Source of the DNA: an uncultured Acetobacteraceae bacterium
GTDB lineage: Bacteria; Pseudomonadota; Alphaproteobacteria; Acetobacterales; Acetobacteraceae
Direction of reading: 5' to 3'
DNA: 64,000 bases
Assembly (NCBI GenBank): GCA_943912335.1
Contig: CALTUD010000024.1
Location: 1-64,000, forward strand
The position numbers and the translations under genes were made by a program. How positions within the stretch are numbered: the stretch's first letter is position 1; each line of letters opens with the position of its first letter. This document shows, in pieces, positions 16,644 to 25,500 of this stretch. Below the pieces are notes generated by a model. The model saw nothing but the letters and a program-made list of their open reading frames with translations, was not told where the DNA came from and ran no database searches.

Positions 16644-18617
16644 ATGACGGAAAACGGGGACGCGGAGTCGGGCTCCATCGTGATTGGCGGGCGCTACCGG
16701 ATCCTGCCGGATCAGCCGCGGGACGGTTACGGCGGCTTGTTCTCATGCGCAGTGGACTATGCCGCGACCGCCATCGATCAGGTGACGGCGCCGCCTCTGG
16801 TGGCGGTGCGGGCCCGTCGCGACGCCCCGCCGCCAGCCAATCTGCAGAACTATATCCACACTTTCAATTCCGGCCTGCTGATGCCCGTGGCGCATGGGAC
16901 CGGCGGCGGCGCCTATTGGATCGTCTGCGATGCGCCGCTTGGGCCGTCCTTGTTGGATGCGCCGTTCGCCCAGCCTCTGAGTGAAGCGGAACTGGTCAAT
17001 ACCGTGATGAAGCCGCTCGCGCAGGCCCTGGGCCGGCTTCATTCCGCAGGGCTGACGCACCGCGCCGTGCGCCCGGCCAATCTGTTCCGGTCCGAGAGCG
17101 GCCGGGTCCTGCTCGGCCCGGGCTGCCTTGTGCCATTCGCGTTCGACCAGCCGGTGCTCTACGAGCCGCCATCGAGCGGCTTGTGCACACCGCATTGCCG
17201 CGGCCCCGGCCTGGCCGCCGATGACGTCTATGCGCTGGGCGTGGTTCTGCTCGAATTGCTGCTCGGGCGTCCGCTTCTGACCGACATGACCGACGGCCAG
17301 ATCGTCCAACGCAAGCTGGAAATCGGCTCGTTCCAGCTGCTGGCCGGAAACGAGCGCATGCCGCCGGCCTTGGCATCGCTGCTGCGTACCATGCTGTCGG
17401 ACGATCCGGTGGGGCGTCCGTCCCTGTCGAGTTTGGCCGACCAGGGTGTCGGTGCGGAGCGTCCCAAGACGGCGCGGCCGGATGCACGTGCGCCGCGTCC
17501 GCTGATGCTGGGCAGGACGCCGGTCTACACCGCCCGCATGCTGGCCCAGGCCTTCAGCCGGCAGCCGACGGAGGCACTGGCGTTTCTGCGTGCTGGAACC
17601 GTGGACCAGTGGCTGAGACGAGCGCTGGAGCAGCCGGCGATCGCGATGAGGATCGAGGAAACGCTGCGAACGGGGCGGGATCGCACGTTCGAAGGCAGCG
17701 ATGCCATGCTGCTGATGCAGGTGATCGCCATGCTGGACCCGCTGGCGCCGATGTTCTGGCACGGCGTCTGGATCTGGCCGGACGCCGTGCCGACCATGCT
17801 GGCGCGCCTCGTCTCCGAGGGCGGTGATCTCGCACCCGTCGCGGAGATGTTGAAAGTCCGCGCCTTGCGGCGGTGGTGCTTCGTGTCCGGCCGCGTCGTT
17901 TCAGCTGCGGTAGAGGAGGTGGAGCGGCGCAATAGCCGTGTGGCCGAACTGGCCGCAGGGTTGCGCCTGCCCGGTCTGTGCTACGCGTTGAACCCGCTGT
18001 TGCCATGCCTGTCGCCGGTTCTGCAGCGCAGCTGGGTTCTGGGTGCCGAGCAGCTGCTGGCAGCGCTGGAGGCGCAGGAAGGCGAGCAGGCAGGGTCTGG
18101 TCGCCTGCTCGATACGCATATGCTGGCTTTGCTCGCCGCCAGAGTCGGGACGGATGATCATTCGGGTCCATTGCCAGCGATCGCGGACAAGGATTCCGCC
18201 ATGCTCGATCTCACGCTTCTGGCGCGGGCGCAGAAACAGAAATCGGAGAAGACCGGGCAAAACAGCGGCTGCCCCCGTCTCGCCGCACGTCTGCTACCGG
18301 CAGCCCGTGAGCGGCTGAAGTCCTGGCCCGGAAAAGGGCGGCGCGCTCGACGCCTGGAGCGCCTCGAGCGCGTTGCGGAAGCCGGTGATCTGCCCGCGAT
18401 ACTGGCCCTGGTGGAGCACAACGAAGCGCGCGCCGTGGACGAACAGGCACTTAGAGACGCACGCGGACAGGTCGAGGCGTTGCGTGCCGGGCACCAGGCC
18501 AGCATCGATGCCGGTCAGGAGCGTGCGCGGAATGCCCGTATCGGAGGCCAGGATCTCGGCATCGCCGCCGGCGTGATCGGTCTGCTGCTCGCCGTGATCA
18601 CGGAACTCGTCCTGTGA
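16644..18617 (+). CDS. Protein-kinase-fold pseudokinase with C-terminal membrane anchor
   Basis: A 657-residue protein whose first 270 residues follow the eukaryotic-like Ser/Thr kinase layout but lack every catalytic residue. The ATP-binding lysine position reads VAVR (Arg56), the HRD catalytic loop reads HRAVRPAN (139-146, Asp replaced by Ala and the following Lys by Arg), and the DFG site reads LGPG (157-160). The structural helix DDVYALGVVLLELLLGRP (193-210) is kept, so the fold should be intact. The rest is unassigned, with a probable coiled coil before a single terminal transmembrane helix (about 634-656, ending ITELVL). Inference: a tail-anchored signalling or scaffold pseudokinase. 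The next gene overlaps it by four bases and encodes a membrane protein. Confidence 0.7.
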   Translation: MTENGDAESGSIVIGGRYRILPDQPRDGYGGLFSCAVDYAATAIDQVTAPPLVAVRARRDAPPPANLQNYIHTFNSGLLMPVAHGTGGGAYWIVCDAPLGPSLLDAPFAQPLSEAELVNTVMKPLAQALGRLHSAGLTHRAVRPANLFRSESGRVLLGPGCLVPFAFDQPVLYEPPSSGLCTPHCRGPGLAADDVYALGVVLLELLLGRPLLTDMTDGQIVQRKLEIGSFQLLAGNERMPPALASLLRTMLSDDPVGRPSLSSLADQGVGAERPKTARPDARAPRPLMLGRTPVYTARMLAQAFSRQPTEALAFLRAGTVDQWLRRALEQPAIAMRIEETLRTGRDRTFEGSDAMLLMQVIAMLDPLAPMFWHGVWIWPDAVPTMLARLVSEGGDLAPVAEMLKVRALRRWCFVSGRVVSAAVEEVERRNSRVAELAAGLRLPGLCYALNPLLPCLSPVLQRSWVLGAEQLLAALEAQEGEQAGSGRLLDTHMLALLAARVGTDDHSGPLPAIADKDSAMLDLTLLARAQKQKSEKTGQNSGCPRLAARLLPAARERLKSWPGKGRRARRLERLERVAEAGDLPAILALVEHNEARAVDEQALRDARGQVEALRAGHQASIDAGQERARNARIGGQDLGIAAGVIGLLLAVITELVL

Positions 18618-19240
18618 GCGGAGCTGCCGGCAAGAGAAAAGAGAAACGGGCGAAGAAGGAGAAGGCTGATACGCCCGGTTTCGCCGGACTCTGGGGGGGA
18701 GGACTGGTCTGTGGCGTCATCCTGATGCTGACGCCGGGCAGCGCGATTCTGGTGGGAGTCCTGTTGTTGCCCCTGGCCGGCCTCGCCTTGGCGATGAGCC
18801 GCAATGGCGGCGGCCGCACCATCCAGGCGTCGCTGCTGTTCGGGTTGGCCAGTTGCGTGCACCCGCTTCACGTTCTGTGGGGCGGCGACACCACGCCGGC
18901 TGCGGCGATAGCCCTCCTTCGCCAGCCCATGGTGGTGCCTGTCGGCTGGATCGCGCTGCTGTTCGGGTTGGCCAGTTGCGTGCACCCGCTTCACGTTCTG
19001 TGGGGCGGCGACACCACGCCGGCTGCGGCGATAGCCCTCCTTCGCCAGCCCATGGTGGTGCCTGTCGGCTGGATCGCGCTGCTGGCCGGCTGGTTGGTGT
19101 CGGAACTGGCAACGGCGGCCTTACGCATCCAGTCCGACATCGCCGCTGCGTCGCAGAGACGGCGCATGATGGCACGAATCGGCGAAATCGAGGACGAGTG
19201 GGGTCCGATGCCCGCGGCGGCGCCGTTGCCGCCGCTCTGA
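18614..19240 (+). CDS. Membrane protein with internally duplicated 41-residue segment
   Basis: A 208-residue polytopic membrane protein starting at a GTG that overlaps the pseudokinase stop (GTGA), so the two are translationally coupled. A basic N-terminus (GKRKEKRAKKEKAD) precedes at least two transmembrane helices (about 24-60). Then a 41-residue unit running from LFGLASCVHPLHV to VPVGWIAL occurs twice in perfect tandem, each copy adding hydrophobic stretches. The C-terminus is a charged, probably cytosolic helix (QRRRMMARIGEIEDEW). I recognise no family. Without the duplication the protein would be about 167 residues, which may be the ancestral form. A role together with the pseudokinase is inferred from coupling only. 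Confidence 0.6.
   Translation: MSGAAGKRKEKRAKKEKADTPGFAGLWGGGLVCGVILMLTPGSAILVGVLLLPLAGLALAMSRNGGGRTIQASLLFGLASCVHPLHVLWGGDTTPAAAIALLRQPMVVPVGWIALLFGLASCVHPLHVLWGGDTTPAAAIALLRQPMVVPVGWIALLAGWLVSELATAALRIQSDIAAASQRRRMMARIGEIEDEWGPMPAAAPLPPL
18833..19084. repeat. Perfect 123-bp tandem duplication inside a coding region
   Basis: Two directly adjacent copies with a period of 123 bp (41 codons). Identity runs unbroken from 18833 to 18961 against 18956 to 19084. No base differs between copies, including third codon positions. The frame is preserved. The copies share a short CGCTGCTG sequence at the junctions, as expected for slippage or unequal exchange at a microhomology. Confidence 0.95.
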
Positions 19241-19282
19241 CCGAGACACCGTCTCGGAGCTTCGCAAGGACCACGAACGAAA

Positions 19283-19308
19283 ACAGCCGGGTCTTGCGAC
19301 CGGGCTGT
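19283..19308 (-). terminator. Probable rpoH terminator hairpin
   Basis: Inverted repeat ACAGCCGGGTC-TTGC-GACCGGGCTGT with an 11-bp stem containing one mismatch. Read on the minus strand it is followed by TTTTCGTTCG. It lies 55 bases past the rpoH stop codon and also in the tail of the convergent 18614-19240 gene, so it may serve both. Confidence 0.5.
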
Positions 19309-19330
19309 CGGTAAACATCGCACCATATCG

Positions 19331-19357
19331 CCCGACCCCGCATGACGCCGGGTCGGG
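19331..19357. terminator. Hairpin immediately after rpoH
   Basis: CCCGACCC and GGGTCGGG form a perfect 8-bp stem around an 11-base loop, starting five bases beyond the rpoH stop. There is no T-tract, so it may be a 3'-end stabiliser or part of a two-hairpin terminator with the one at 19283-19308. Confidence 0.4.
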
Positions 19358-19362
19358 AATCG

Positions 19363-20250
19363 TCAGGCAGCCTGATCTTCCAGGCGCCGCGTTGCCACCT
19401 GGGTCTTCATCGCCTTCTGCAGTTTCTCGAAGGCGCGCACCTCGATCTGGCGAACGCGCTCGCGCGAGATATTGTAGTGCTGTGATAGATCCTCGAGCGT
19501 GGACGGCTCTTCGTTCAGCCGGCGTTCTGTCAGGATATGCCGCTCGCGATCGTTCAGCGTCTTCAGCGCGTTGCTGAGGAGCGCCTTTCGGCCGCTGAAT
19601 TCCTCGCTTTCGGCCAGGGTTTCTTCCTGGCTGTCGGCCTCATCCACCAGCCAGTCCTGCCATTCGCCCTCGCTGTCGGCGCGCACCGGGGCGTTCAGGC
19701 TGTGGTCCGGTGCAGCGAGGCGTCGGTTCATGTTCACCACATCGGTGCTGGACACGCCCAAGGTGGTGGCGATGTGATCGACCTGTTCCGGCTGCATGTC
19801 GCCGTCCTCGATTGCCTGCATCTGGCCCTTGAGGCGACGCAGATTGAAGAACAGCTTCTTCTGCGCGGCGGTGGTGCCCATCTTCACCAGAGACCAGGAA
19901 TGCAGGATGTATTCCTGGATCGCGGCACGGATCCACCACATCGCGTAGGTCGCCAGACGGAAGCCGCGATCCGGATCGAACCGGCGTACGGCCTGCATCA
20001 TGCCGACATTGCCCTCGCTGATCAGCTCGGCGATCGGCAAGCCGTAGCCGCGATAGCCCATGGCGATCTTAGCGACGAGACGCAGATGCGAGGTGACTAG
20101 TTTGTGCGCGGCCTTGCTGTCCTCATGGTCGCGCCAGGCGCGGGACAGTGCCAGCTCCTCCTCCGGAGCCAGCATGGGGAATTTGCGGATGTCCTGGAGA
20201 TAGCGGGAAAGGTTCCCCTCCGGACTGACATTGATGACGGCAGAGACCAT
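19363..20250 (-). CDS. rpoH: RNA polymerase sigma-32 (heat-shock) factor
   Basis: Directs transcription of heat-shock genes. The 295-residue protein has sigma region 2 (LVTSHLRLVAKIAMGYRGYGLP, then the RpoH-specific ELISEGNVGMMQAVRRFDPDRGFRLATYAMWWIRA), the RpoH box region QKKLFFNLRR near residue 130, and region 4 with the helix-turn-helix LEDLSQHYNISRERVRQIE. Length matches alphaproteobacterial RpoH. It lies downstream of rluD on the same strand but has its own promoter (20444-20472) and a leader of nearly 190 bases with potential for secondary structure. Confidence 0.95.
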   Translation of the reverse strand: MVSAVINVSPEGNLSRYLQDIRKFPMLAPEEELALSRAWRDHEDSKAAHKLVTSHLRLVAKIAMGYRGYGLPIAELISEGNVGMMQAVRRFDPDRGFRLATYAMWWIRAAIQEYILHSWSLVKMGTTAAQKKLFFNLRRLKGQMQAIEDGDMQPEQVDHIATTLGVSSTDVVNMNRRLAAPDHSLNAPVRADSEGEWQDWLVDEADSQEETLAESEEFSGRKALLSNALKTLNDRERHILTERRLNEEPSTLEDLSQHYNISRERVRQIEVRAFEKLQKAMKTQVATRRLEDQAA

Positions 20251-20443
20251 GTGAGCGGCTCCTTTCGCCTGGAAGCTGCAGGCGTTCGACTGTCCTTACG
20301 GCACAGTGCGAAGCGGGTTTCGCAGCGCAGCGCATGGGCGCGGGGGAAGGACTTCACGTCCCCGAGACCCTTCCCGCCCGGCGGCGAAGCATCCCGGAAC
20401 GTCCTGGCGGAAGGGCACGCCCGCCCTTCGCTGTTGCCTGGTT

Positions 20444-20472
20444 CAGTAACAGGACCGCTGCGGTGCTGTCAA
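20444..20472 (-). promoter_or_regulatory. Sigma-70-type promoter for rpoH
   Basis: On the minus strand a perfect -35 TTGACA (20467-20472) is followed after exactly 17 bases by a weaker -10, TTACTG (20444-20449). It lies between the rluD stop and rpoH, predicting a long rpoH leader. Within that leader GAAGGGC/GCCCTTC (20410-20429) can form a 7-bp stem near the transcription start. Confidence 0.55.
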
Positions 20473-20495
20473 TTTAATCCGTCATGAAACAACGT

Positions 20496-21467
20496 TCATT
20501 CAAACAAGCTGCGCCGGAGTGTCGCGAAATCGTCCGGGGGCGCGGTCTCGAACCTGAGCGTTTCGCCGGTTTCGGGATGGATGAAACCAAGTGTCGCGGC
20601 GTGCAGGGCCTGGCGCGGGAAATCCAGCGCCGCCCCTTTCGCTACCGGAGATAATAGCTTGGCGACTGCCGGAATGCGACGAAGATAAACCGGATCGCCC
20701 AGCAGGGGATGGCCTGCTTGAGAGAAATGCACCCGGATCTGGTGCGTCCGCCCGGTGGCCAGACGGCATTCCACCAGACTGACAGAGCCCGAGGACACGG
20801 CCAGGGTGCGGTAATGCGACAGAGCCGGTTTGCCACCGCGTTCGACCACCGCCATGCGCTTGCGGTCGCGCGGATCGCGTCCGATCGCGCCCTCGAACGA
20901 ACCGGAGGAGGGTGTGATCATCCCCCAGCACAAAGCCAAATAGGAGCGTTCCACCGTGCGGGCGGCGAAGTTCTCCGACAGCTTGGCCAACGCGTGCTCG
21001 GTCTTCGCCACCACCATGATGCCCGAGGTGTCCTTGTCCAGACGATGCACGATCCCCGGCCGCTTTTCGCCGCCGATGCCGGGCAGGCTGTCGCCGCAAT
21101 GGGACAGCAGCGCGTTCACCAGCGTGCCGTCCTCGTTTCCAGGCGCCGGATGCACCACGAGGCCGGCAGGTTTGTCGAGAACCAGAAGGTGTTCGTCCTC
21201 GAACAAGATTGGAAACGGGATCGCCTGCGCCTGCGGCTGTGCGGGTACGGCAGCGGGTGGCGCCAGGGTGAAGCGCATTCCGGCGCGCACCGGTTCGGAT
21301 GGGGTGCGCAGCACCTGGCCGTCGCGCAGAAGGTGCCCGGCTTCCATCAAGCCTTTGATGCGCGAGCGCGACAGGCTACCCGTGGTCTCGGCCAGGAATC
21401 GGTCGGTGCGGAGTCCGTCATGCTCCGGGCCAACGACGATCTCGATCGGTTCGGGTGCTTCGTTCAT
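20496..21467 (-). CDS. rluD: RluA-family 23S rRNA pseudouridine synthase (RluD-like)
   Basis: Converts specific uridines of 23S rRNA helix 69 to pseudouridine. The 323-residue protein has an N-terminal S4 RNA-binding domain (about 18-75: RTDRFLAE, SRSRIKGLMEAG) and the synthase domain with the active-site Asp144 in HRLDKDTSG, plus LDKPAGLVVHP and the GRTHQIRVH motif. It precedes rpoH on the same strand, an arrangement common in alphaproteobacteria. RluD is favoured over RluA or RluC by the S4 domain and length; RluC cannot be strictly excluded. Confidence 0.88.
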   Translation of the reverse strand: MNEAPEPIEIVVGPEHDGLRTDRFLAETTGSLSRSRIKGLMEAGHLLRDGQVLRTPSEPVRAGMRFTLAPPAAVPAQPQAQAIPFPILFEDEHLLVLDKPAGLVVHPAPGNEDGTLVNALLSHCGDSLPGIGGEKRPGIVHRLDKDTSGIMVVAKTEHALAKLSENFAARTVERSYLALCWGMITPSSGSFEGAIGRDPRDRKRMAVVERGGKPALSHYRTLAVSSGSVSLVECRLATGRTHQIRVHFSQAGHPLLGDPVYLRRIPAVAKLLSPVAKGAALDFPRQALHAATLGFIHPETGETLRFETAPPDDFATLRRSLFE

Positions 21468-21492
21468 CCGACCGGCTTAACGCTCAAACCAT

Positions 21493-21825
21493 GTGGTGGA
21501 AATGCAGGGACAAAAAGCGCTGTTGGGGTTGGTGATCGGCATGGGTGTGCTGATCCTGGCGGGCACGGCGGGGCTGATCGGTGTGGTCGTGCATCGGCTG
21601 AGCACGCCGCACAAGGCGGTGGCTGCGATCCCGACTCCTGTGCCAGGCTTGGCCGATGGGGGCAGGGTCACGCTGGACGAGCCCGCCGGCACGCATATCC
21701 AGGCCGTCACCCGCCAGTCCGACACCATGCTGTCCATCACGCTCACCGGTGGCGGCCCGGATCGCATTCTGGTCTGGGACTTGGCTGCCAGCCGGCGCGT
21801 ATCGGAGCTGTCGCTCGCGCGATGA
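21493..21825 (+). CDS. DUF6476-like single-pass membrane protein
   Basis: A 110-residue protein with one N-terminal transmembrane helix (about 9-32) and a small periplasmic beta-rich domain (GRVTLDEPAGTHIQAVTRQSDTMLSITL, then DRILVWDLAASRRVSELSL). It resembles the short alphaproteobacterial DUF6476 proteins found divergent from rluA-family genes, and its start lies only 25 bases from the rluD start. Function is unknown. ATG 21502 is an alternative in-frame start. Confidence 0.6.
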   Translation: MVEMQGQKALLGLVIGMGVLILAGTAGLIGVVVHRLSTPHKAVAAIPTPVPGLADGGRVTLDEPAGTHIQAVTRQSDTMLSITLTGGGPDRILVWDLAASRRVSELSLAR

Positions 21826-21908
21826 CGAGAACGTCGCCGTTCTTTTGTTCTTGATTCGTTCCCACGAGGACCGCTAGGGTTCCTTCCACTCCAGGAAGGA
21901 ACTTTCTC

Positions 21909-22166
21909 ATGTTCGCCACTCAGGATCGCCGTCCGCTTCTGCCACTCGACCGACGCGATGCCGCCTTCGCCGTGCGCCAGGCCTTGGGCATGCGCCATCA
22001 CGGCCCGGTGCAGGACAAGGTGGACGCCACGTTGCAAGGTGAGATCGCCGAACTGATCGCCGATGCGCTCAACGAGGCCGGTTACGTCGTGGCGATCAAG
22101 CAGCGCCGCGCGGTACCGGCGGGTTGGCCGATGTTCGAGCGCACATCGAGGCGTCCAGCGCTTTGA
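21909..22166 (+). CDS. Hypothetical 85-residue protein
   Basis: Short soluble protein beginning MFATQDRRPLLPLDRRDAAFAVRQALGM. A strong GGAAGGA ribosome site lies eight bases before the ATG, and codon use matches the neighbours, both supporting a real gene. The middle (DATLQGEIAELIADALNEAGYVVA) is a likely amphipathic helix. No family recognised. It is the last gene before a gene-poor gap and the autotransporter. Confidence 0.5.
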   Translation: MFATQDRRPLLPLDRRDAAFAVRQALGMRHHGPVQDKVDATLQGEIAELIADALNEAGYVVAIKQRRAVPAGWPMFERTSRRPAL

Positions 22167-22533
22167 ACCGCCGGACTCTGGAGGAATGCGCTACCGGAAC
22201 GGAGGGCGCTCCCCATGTCCATAGCACGTCCTGTCCACATGCAGAACGGATAGCAACGTCAGGAGGTACTCCGGGGAGGTGATAGAGGTACGGGTTAATC
22301 TGGACCTCGTGCCGGACGCCTAGCCTGTTGGTACCTCGGATCGCAGGGGACGATGATTCGTGTGTCGGGTTGGCTCGTAACAACTCTCGCCTTTTGCCTG
22401 CCCTTGGACGCGGCGCGGATACGGCGGTTCAATGACTCGCAGAATCCTGACGGAGGATTTTGCAACGGAAGTCGTCAACTAAATTCCTTCCCCTCAGGAA
22501 AGTTGATAGACGGATTTTCTTGGTTATGCGGCA
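22167..22533. other. Gene-poor gap of lower G+C content
   Basis: No credible gene is visible. Small open frames here lack ribosome sites and family features. By eye the G+C content falls clearly below that of the flanking core genes, especially from about 22340 onward. The gap lies between ordinary chromosomal genes and the autotransporter and may mark the edge of an acquired segment. No direct repeats, integrase or tRNA end were found. Confidence 0.5.
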
Positions 22534-22572
22534 GCATACCCGAGCGCATGACGCTGCGTTCGGGTGATATGC
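22534..22572 (-). terminator. Hairpin terminator after the autotransporter gene
   Basis: GCATA-CCCGAGCGCA and TGCGTTCGGG-(GA)-TATGC form a stem of about 15 bp (one G-T pair, two-base bulge) around a five-base loop. It starts 13 bases past the autotransporter stop on the minus strand. No T-tract follows. Confidence 0.5.
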
Positions 22573-22584
22573 ATTCGAGCGACG

Positions 22585-25500
22585 TCAGAAGCGGTAGCTC
22601 ACACGTCCGGTTCCTGCATGCTCGACGTAATTTCTGTTGAACGTGCCATTATATTCGACCTGAATAGCGAACTTTTTCCAGGCGATGATCTCCGAGCCGA
22701 TCGAAAGGTTTCCGACCAGTTGCGGGCTTCGGAATTCAGTGGCGAAGACGGCATCGTCAGGGGCACCTTCAAAACGTCCTTGCTGAGACCAAGTCGGATT
22801 GACGACGTAGGTGAGACCGACATCGCTGTAGAGCCGGGCTATCGTCGAGCCGTGTCCGACCCTTCCACCCAGTTCGAGTGTTGGCGTTAGAGCGACGACC
22901 GTCTTGCTGGTTTTGTCGAATACCATGTCCATGAAGCTGGCACCGGTCTCCTTGTAGGCGGGCATGGAGATGTGGCTGACATCGATGTCCGCCTTCGGAC
23001 GCACGTAAGCTTGACCGAGTGGAATATCGTATTCGGCACGAAGGCGGCCGGTCACGCGATGCAACGTTTGATTTGCCCTGGCTATCTCAGGTGTATCGAT
23101 ATCGTCGACGATCTGGCTGGTGTCGGAATGTTCATGGCCATAGCTGAAAGAGGCGCCGACGAGCAGGCGCGGGGTGACGAAATGCTTGACGACAAGGCCG
23201 ATATCGACCGACCGGCTGTTGATGGCGACACCGCTTTCGGAACCCCGGGTCCAGCTATTGCCTGGTGCTACCGCTCCACCGAGGAACCAGTTCGGCGCTA
23301 CCATGATCTGTCCGCCGATCTCGGTCGTCACGCTGGTCTGTTTGAAACCGGGTCCGCCATCTCCGCCTGAGAAATTTGAGGCGGTATCGATTGTGCGAAG
23401 ATAGAAGCAGCTTTGCTCGCCGAGCAGGGTTCCGTTCTCGATGAAGACGGGACAGCTATGCAGCGTGTTGTGGAAATGGTTGGCGTCGAGGACTTCAATG
23501 GCCCCGGGAACAGCCTGTTGGTCGGCCGCTGCGTCCGACAATTCAGCCTGATACTGAACAGGATCAGTGAAACTCGCCAGATTGCGGAACTGCTCGGCCT
23601 GTCCACCGAGCTGCCCGGAGTCCCAAACCTTCTGATAGTAATCGGCAACGTTTCGCATGTTGTCGGTGGTCCCAGGCATGTCCATGACCCGGGCTGGGGC
23701 GAAATCGGCGCGTTTGATGCCGACCGATAGATCGTTGCCGGCGCGTGCCGTTTGGTAGTTCAGGACAACCGTCGAACCGAGTGTGGGCTGGGCAAAGTCG
23801 AGCCTATCGGCGCTGACGAAGGTGAGCATCGGCATGTTCTTCGGGTCGAACGTATCCGGTAGCCCGAGGAGACGAACATTGACCGTGCCGCCAATGGCGG
23901 CACCACCGGTGACCGTGATGTGGTCGGCCACCCCCCTGTCGAAGTCGGCGTCCACGTTCATGGTTGCATTGTTGGCGAGATTGCCGACCAGACGTGTCGA
24001 GGCGATTGTTCCGGCGCCGCCAATCTCAAGTGTTCCCGCGCTGTTCAAAAGATTGCCGCCTGACAGAGTAACGGCTGAGCCCGTAAGAAAGACGCCGCCA
24101 GACATGTTGTTGAAGGTGCTGCCTTCGCCTGCCAGGAGGACGTTGCCGGTCACCGTGCCATGGTTCATGACCTCGTTCTTTCCGAAGCTGGCAACGATGG
24201 CATTGCCTGAGAGCGCGTTGATGCTTGAGCCAGACTTCAGCGTCAGCGTGTTGTCGGCGACGCTGTCCATTCGAATACCCGTGCCAGTTCCAGCGCCGCC
24301 TTGCACCTGACCCGACCAGGTCATGGCGATGCCACCGCCTTTGCGGTTCGGGTCAAGCGCACCGGTGGTGGTCTGTGTGCCGCTCTGTGCCCGAATACCA
24401 TCGGATCCGTCACCGCTGACGACGATGCTGCCACCTGCGTCGATGTCTATCTTCCCGCCGGTTCCGCTGGCGCCGTAGCGTACCGTGCCGGGTGTGACTA
24501 TCGTTGTTCCGGATACAATCCCACCGCCGCCGCCGATGCTCTGCACGAAAAGGCCGGATGCCTCTGCGCCGCTGGTTCGCAACAAAAGGCCGCTGCCGGT
24601 CACCTTGATGACACCTCCATTGCCGGAGGCAATTCCGTCGGCGACCGTCGTGTCCTTAGCGTTGCTTGCCTGACCGCCGCCGCCGCCAACCGACTGCAGC
24701 ATGATACCAGTGGCCCTCTGTCCGGATGTGGTGACGCTGAGGTCGGTGAAATCGAGGTTGACGCTGCCGCCATCACCCGACGCGCCGTTCCGGCCGCCAA
24801 ATATAAAGTGCGTGTTGTTCGGAATATCAGCCTGCCGTGCGTGGTCGATGGCGCCGTTGCCGCCTCCGCCGCCGATCGATTGCTCGAAAATTCCGAAGGC
24901 CCCGTCTCCCGTGGTGACGAGACTGCCACGGCCCATCACGCTCACCGTGCCGCCATTTCCGCCTTTTCCTCCATTGCCACCGATCGCAAACGAGGTTGAC
25001 AGCAAACCGTAGTCGTTGCCGCTGGCAGTCGCGACGCCGGACGCAACACCGGCTTTCTGCAGAACCTCTGCCGTGACGTTCAGGGCCTCGTTGAGCGCAG
25101 CCTGATCTGCGCTGATAACTTGCCGGTCTGGATCTTCCACCGGAGAGACAATGTCCATCCCGCCGCCGCCGCCGATACTCTGCGCGAAAACGGCGTGGGC
25201 ATTCTGTCCAGAGGTGGTCACCGAGCCGGTATTGCTGATCGTGACCGCCCCCCCAACATTGTTCACGCCCCCGTTTCCGCCCAACGCGATGTTGATGCTG
25301 ACCGGCTTTTTACCCTGCGCCTGGGACTGAGCGCCGATGCCGCCGCCGCCGCCGACGCTTTGAGCGAAAATGCCGGCGGCATCGCTGCCGGCCGTCGAGA
25401 TCGTACCGGTGTTGGTCACGGTAACCTCGCCTCCGGTTCCTCCACCACCGCCCTTGCCGCCGATTGCTGCGGTCAGGTCGATCCCCTTGCTGCCATCGGC

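Noticed and set aside
18594..18617. Frameshift or split gene at the pseudokinase/membrane protein junction
   Set aside because: The overlap is a normal GTGA coupling, the first protein ends in a complete transmembrane helix, and the second starts with a basic cytosolic tail. Two genes fit better than one broken gene.
20341..20472. A small-RNA gene between rluD and rpoH
   Set aside because: The stem at 20410-20429 lies downstream of the predicted rpoH promoter on the same strand and is better explained as part of the rpoH leader.
22353..22640. 95-codon frame in the gap beside the autotransporter
   Set aside because: It runs into the 3' end of the autotransporter on the opposite strand, lacks a ribosome site and has no recognisable features.
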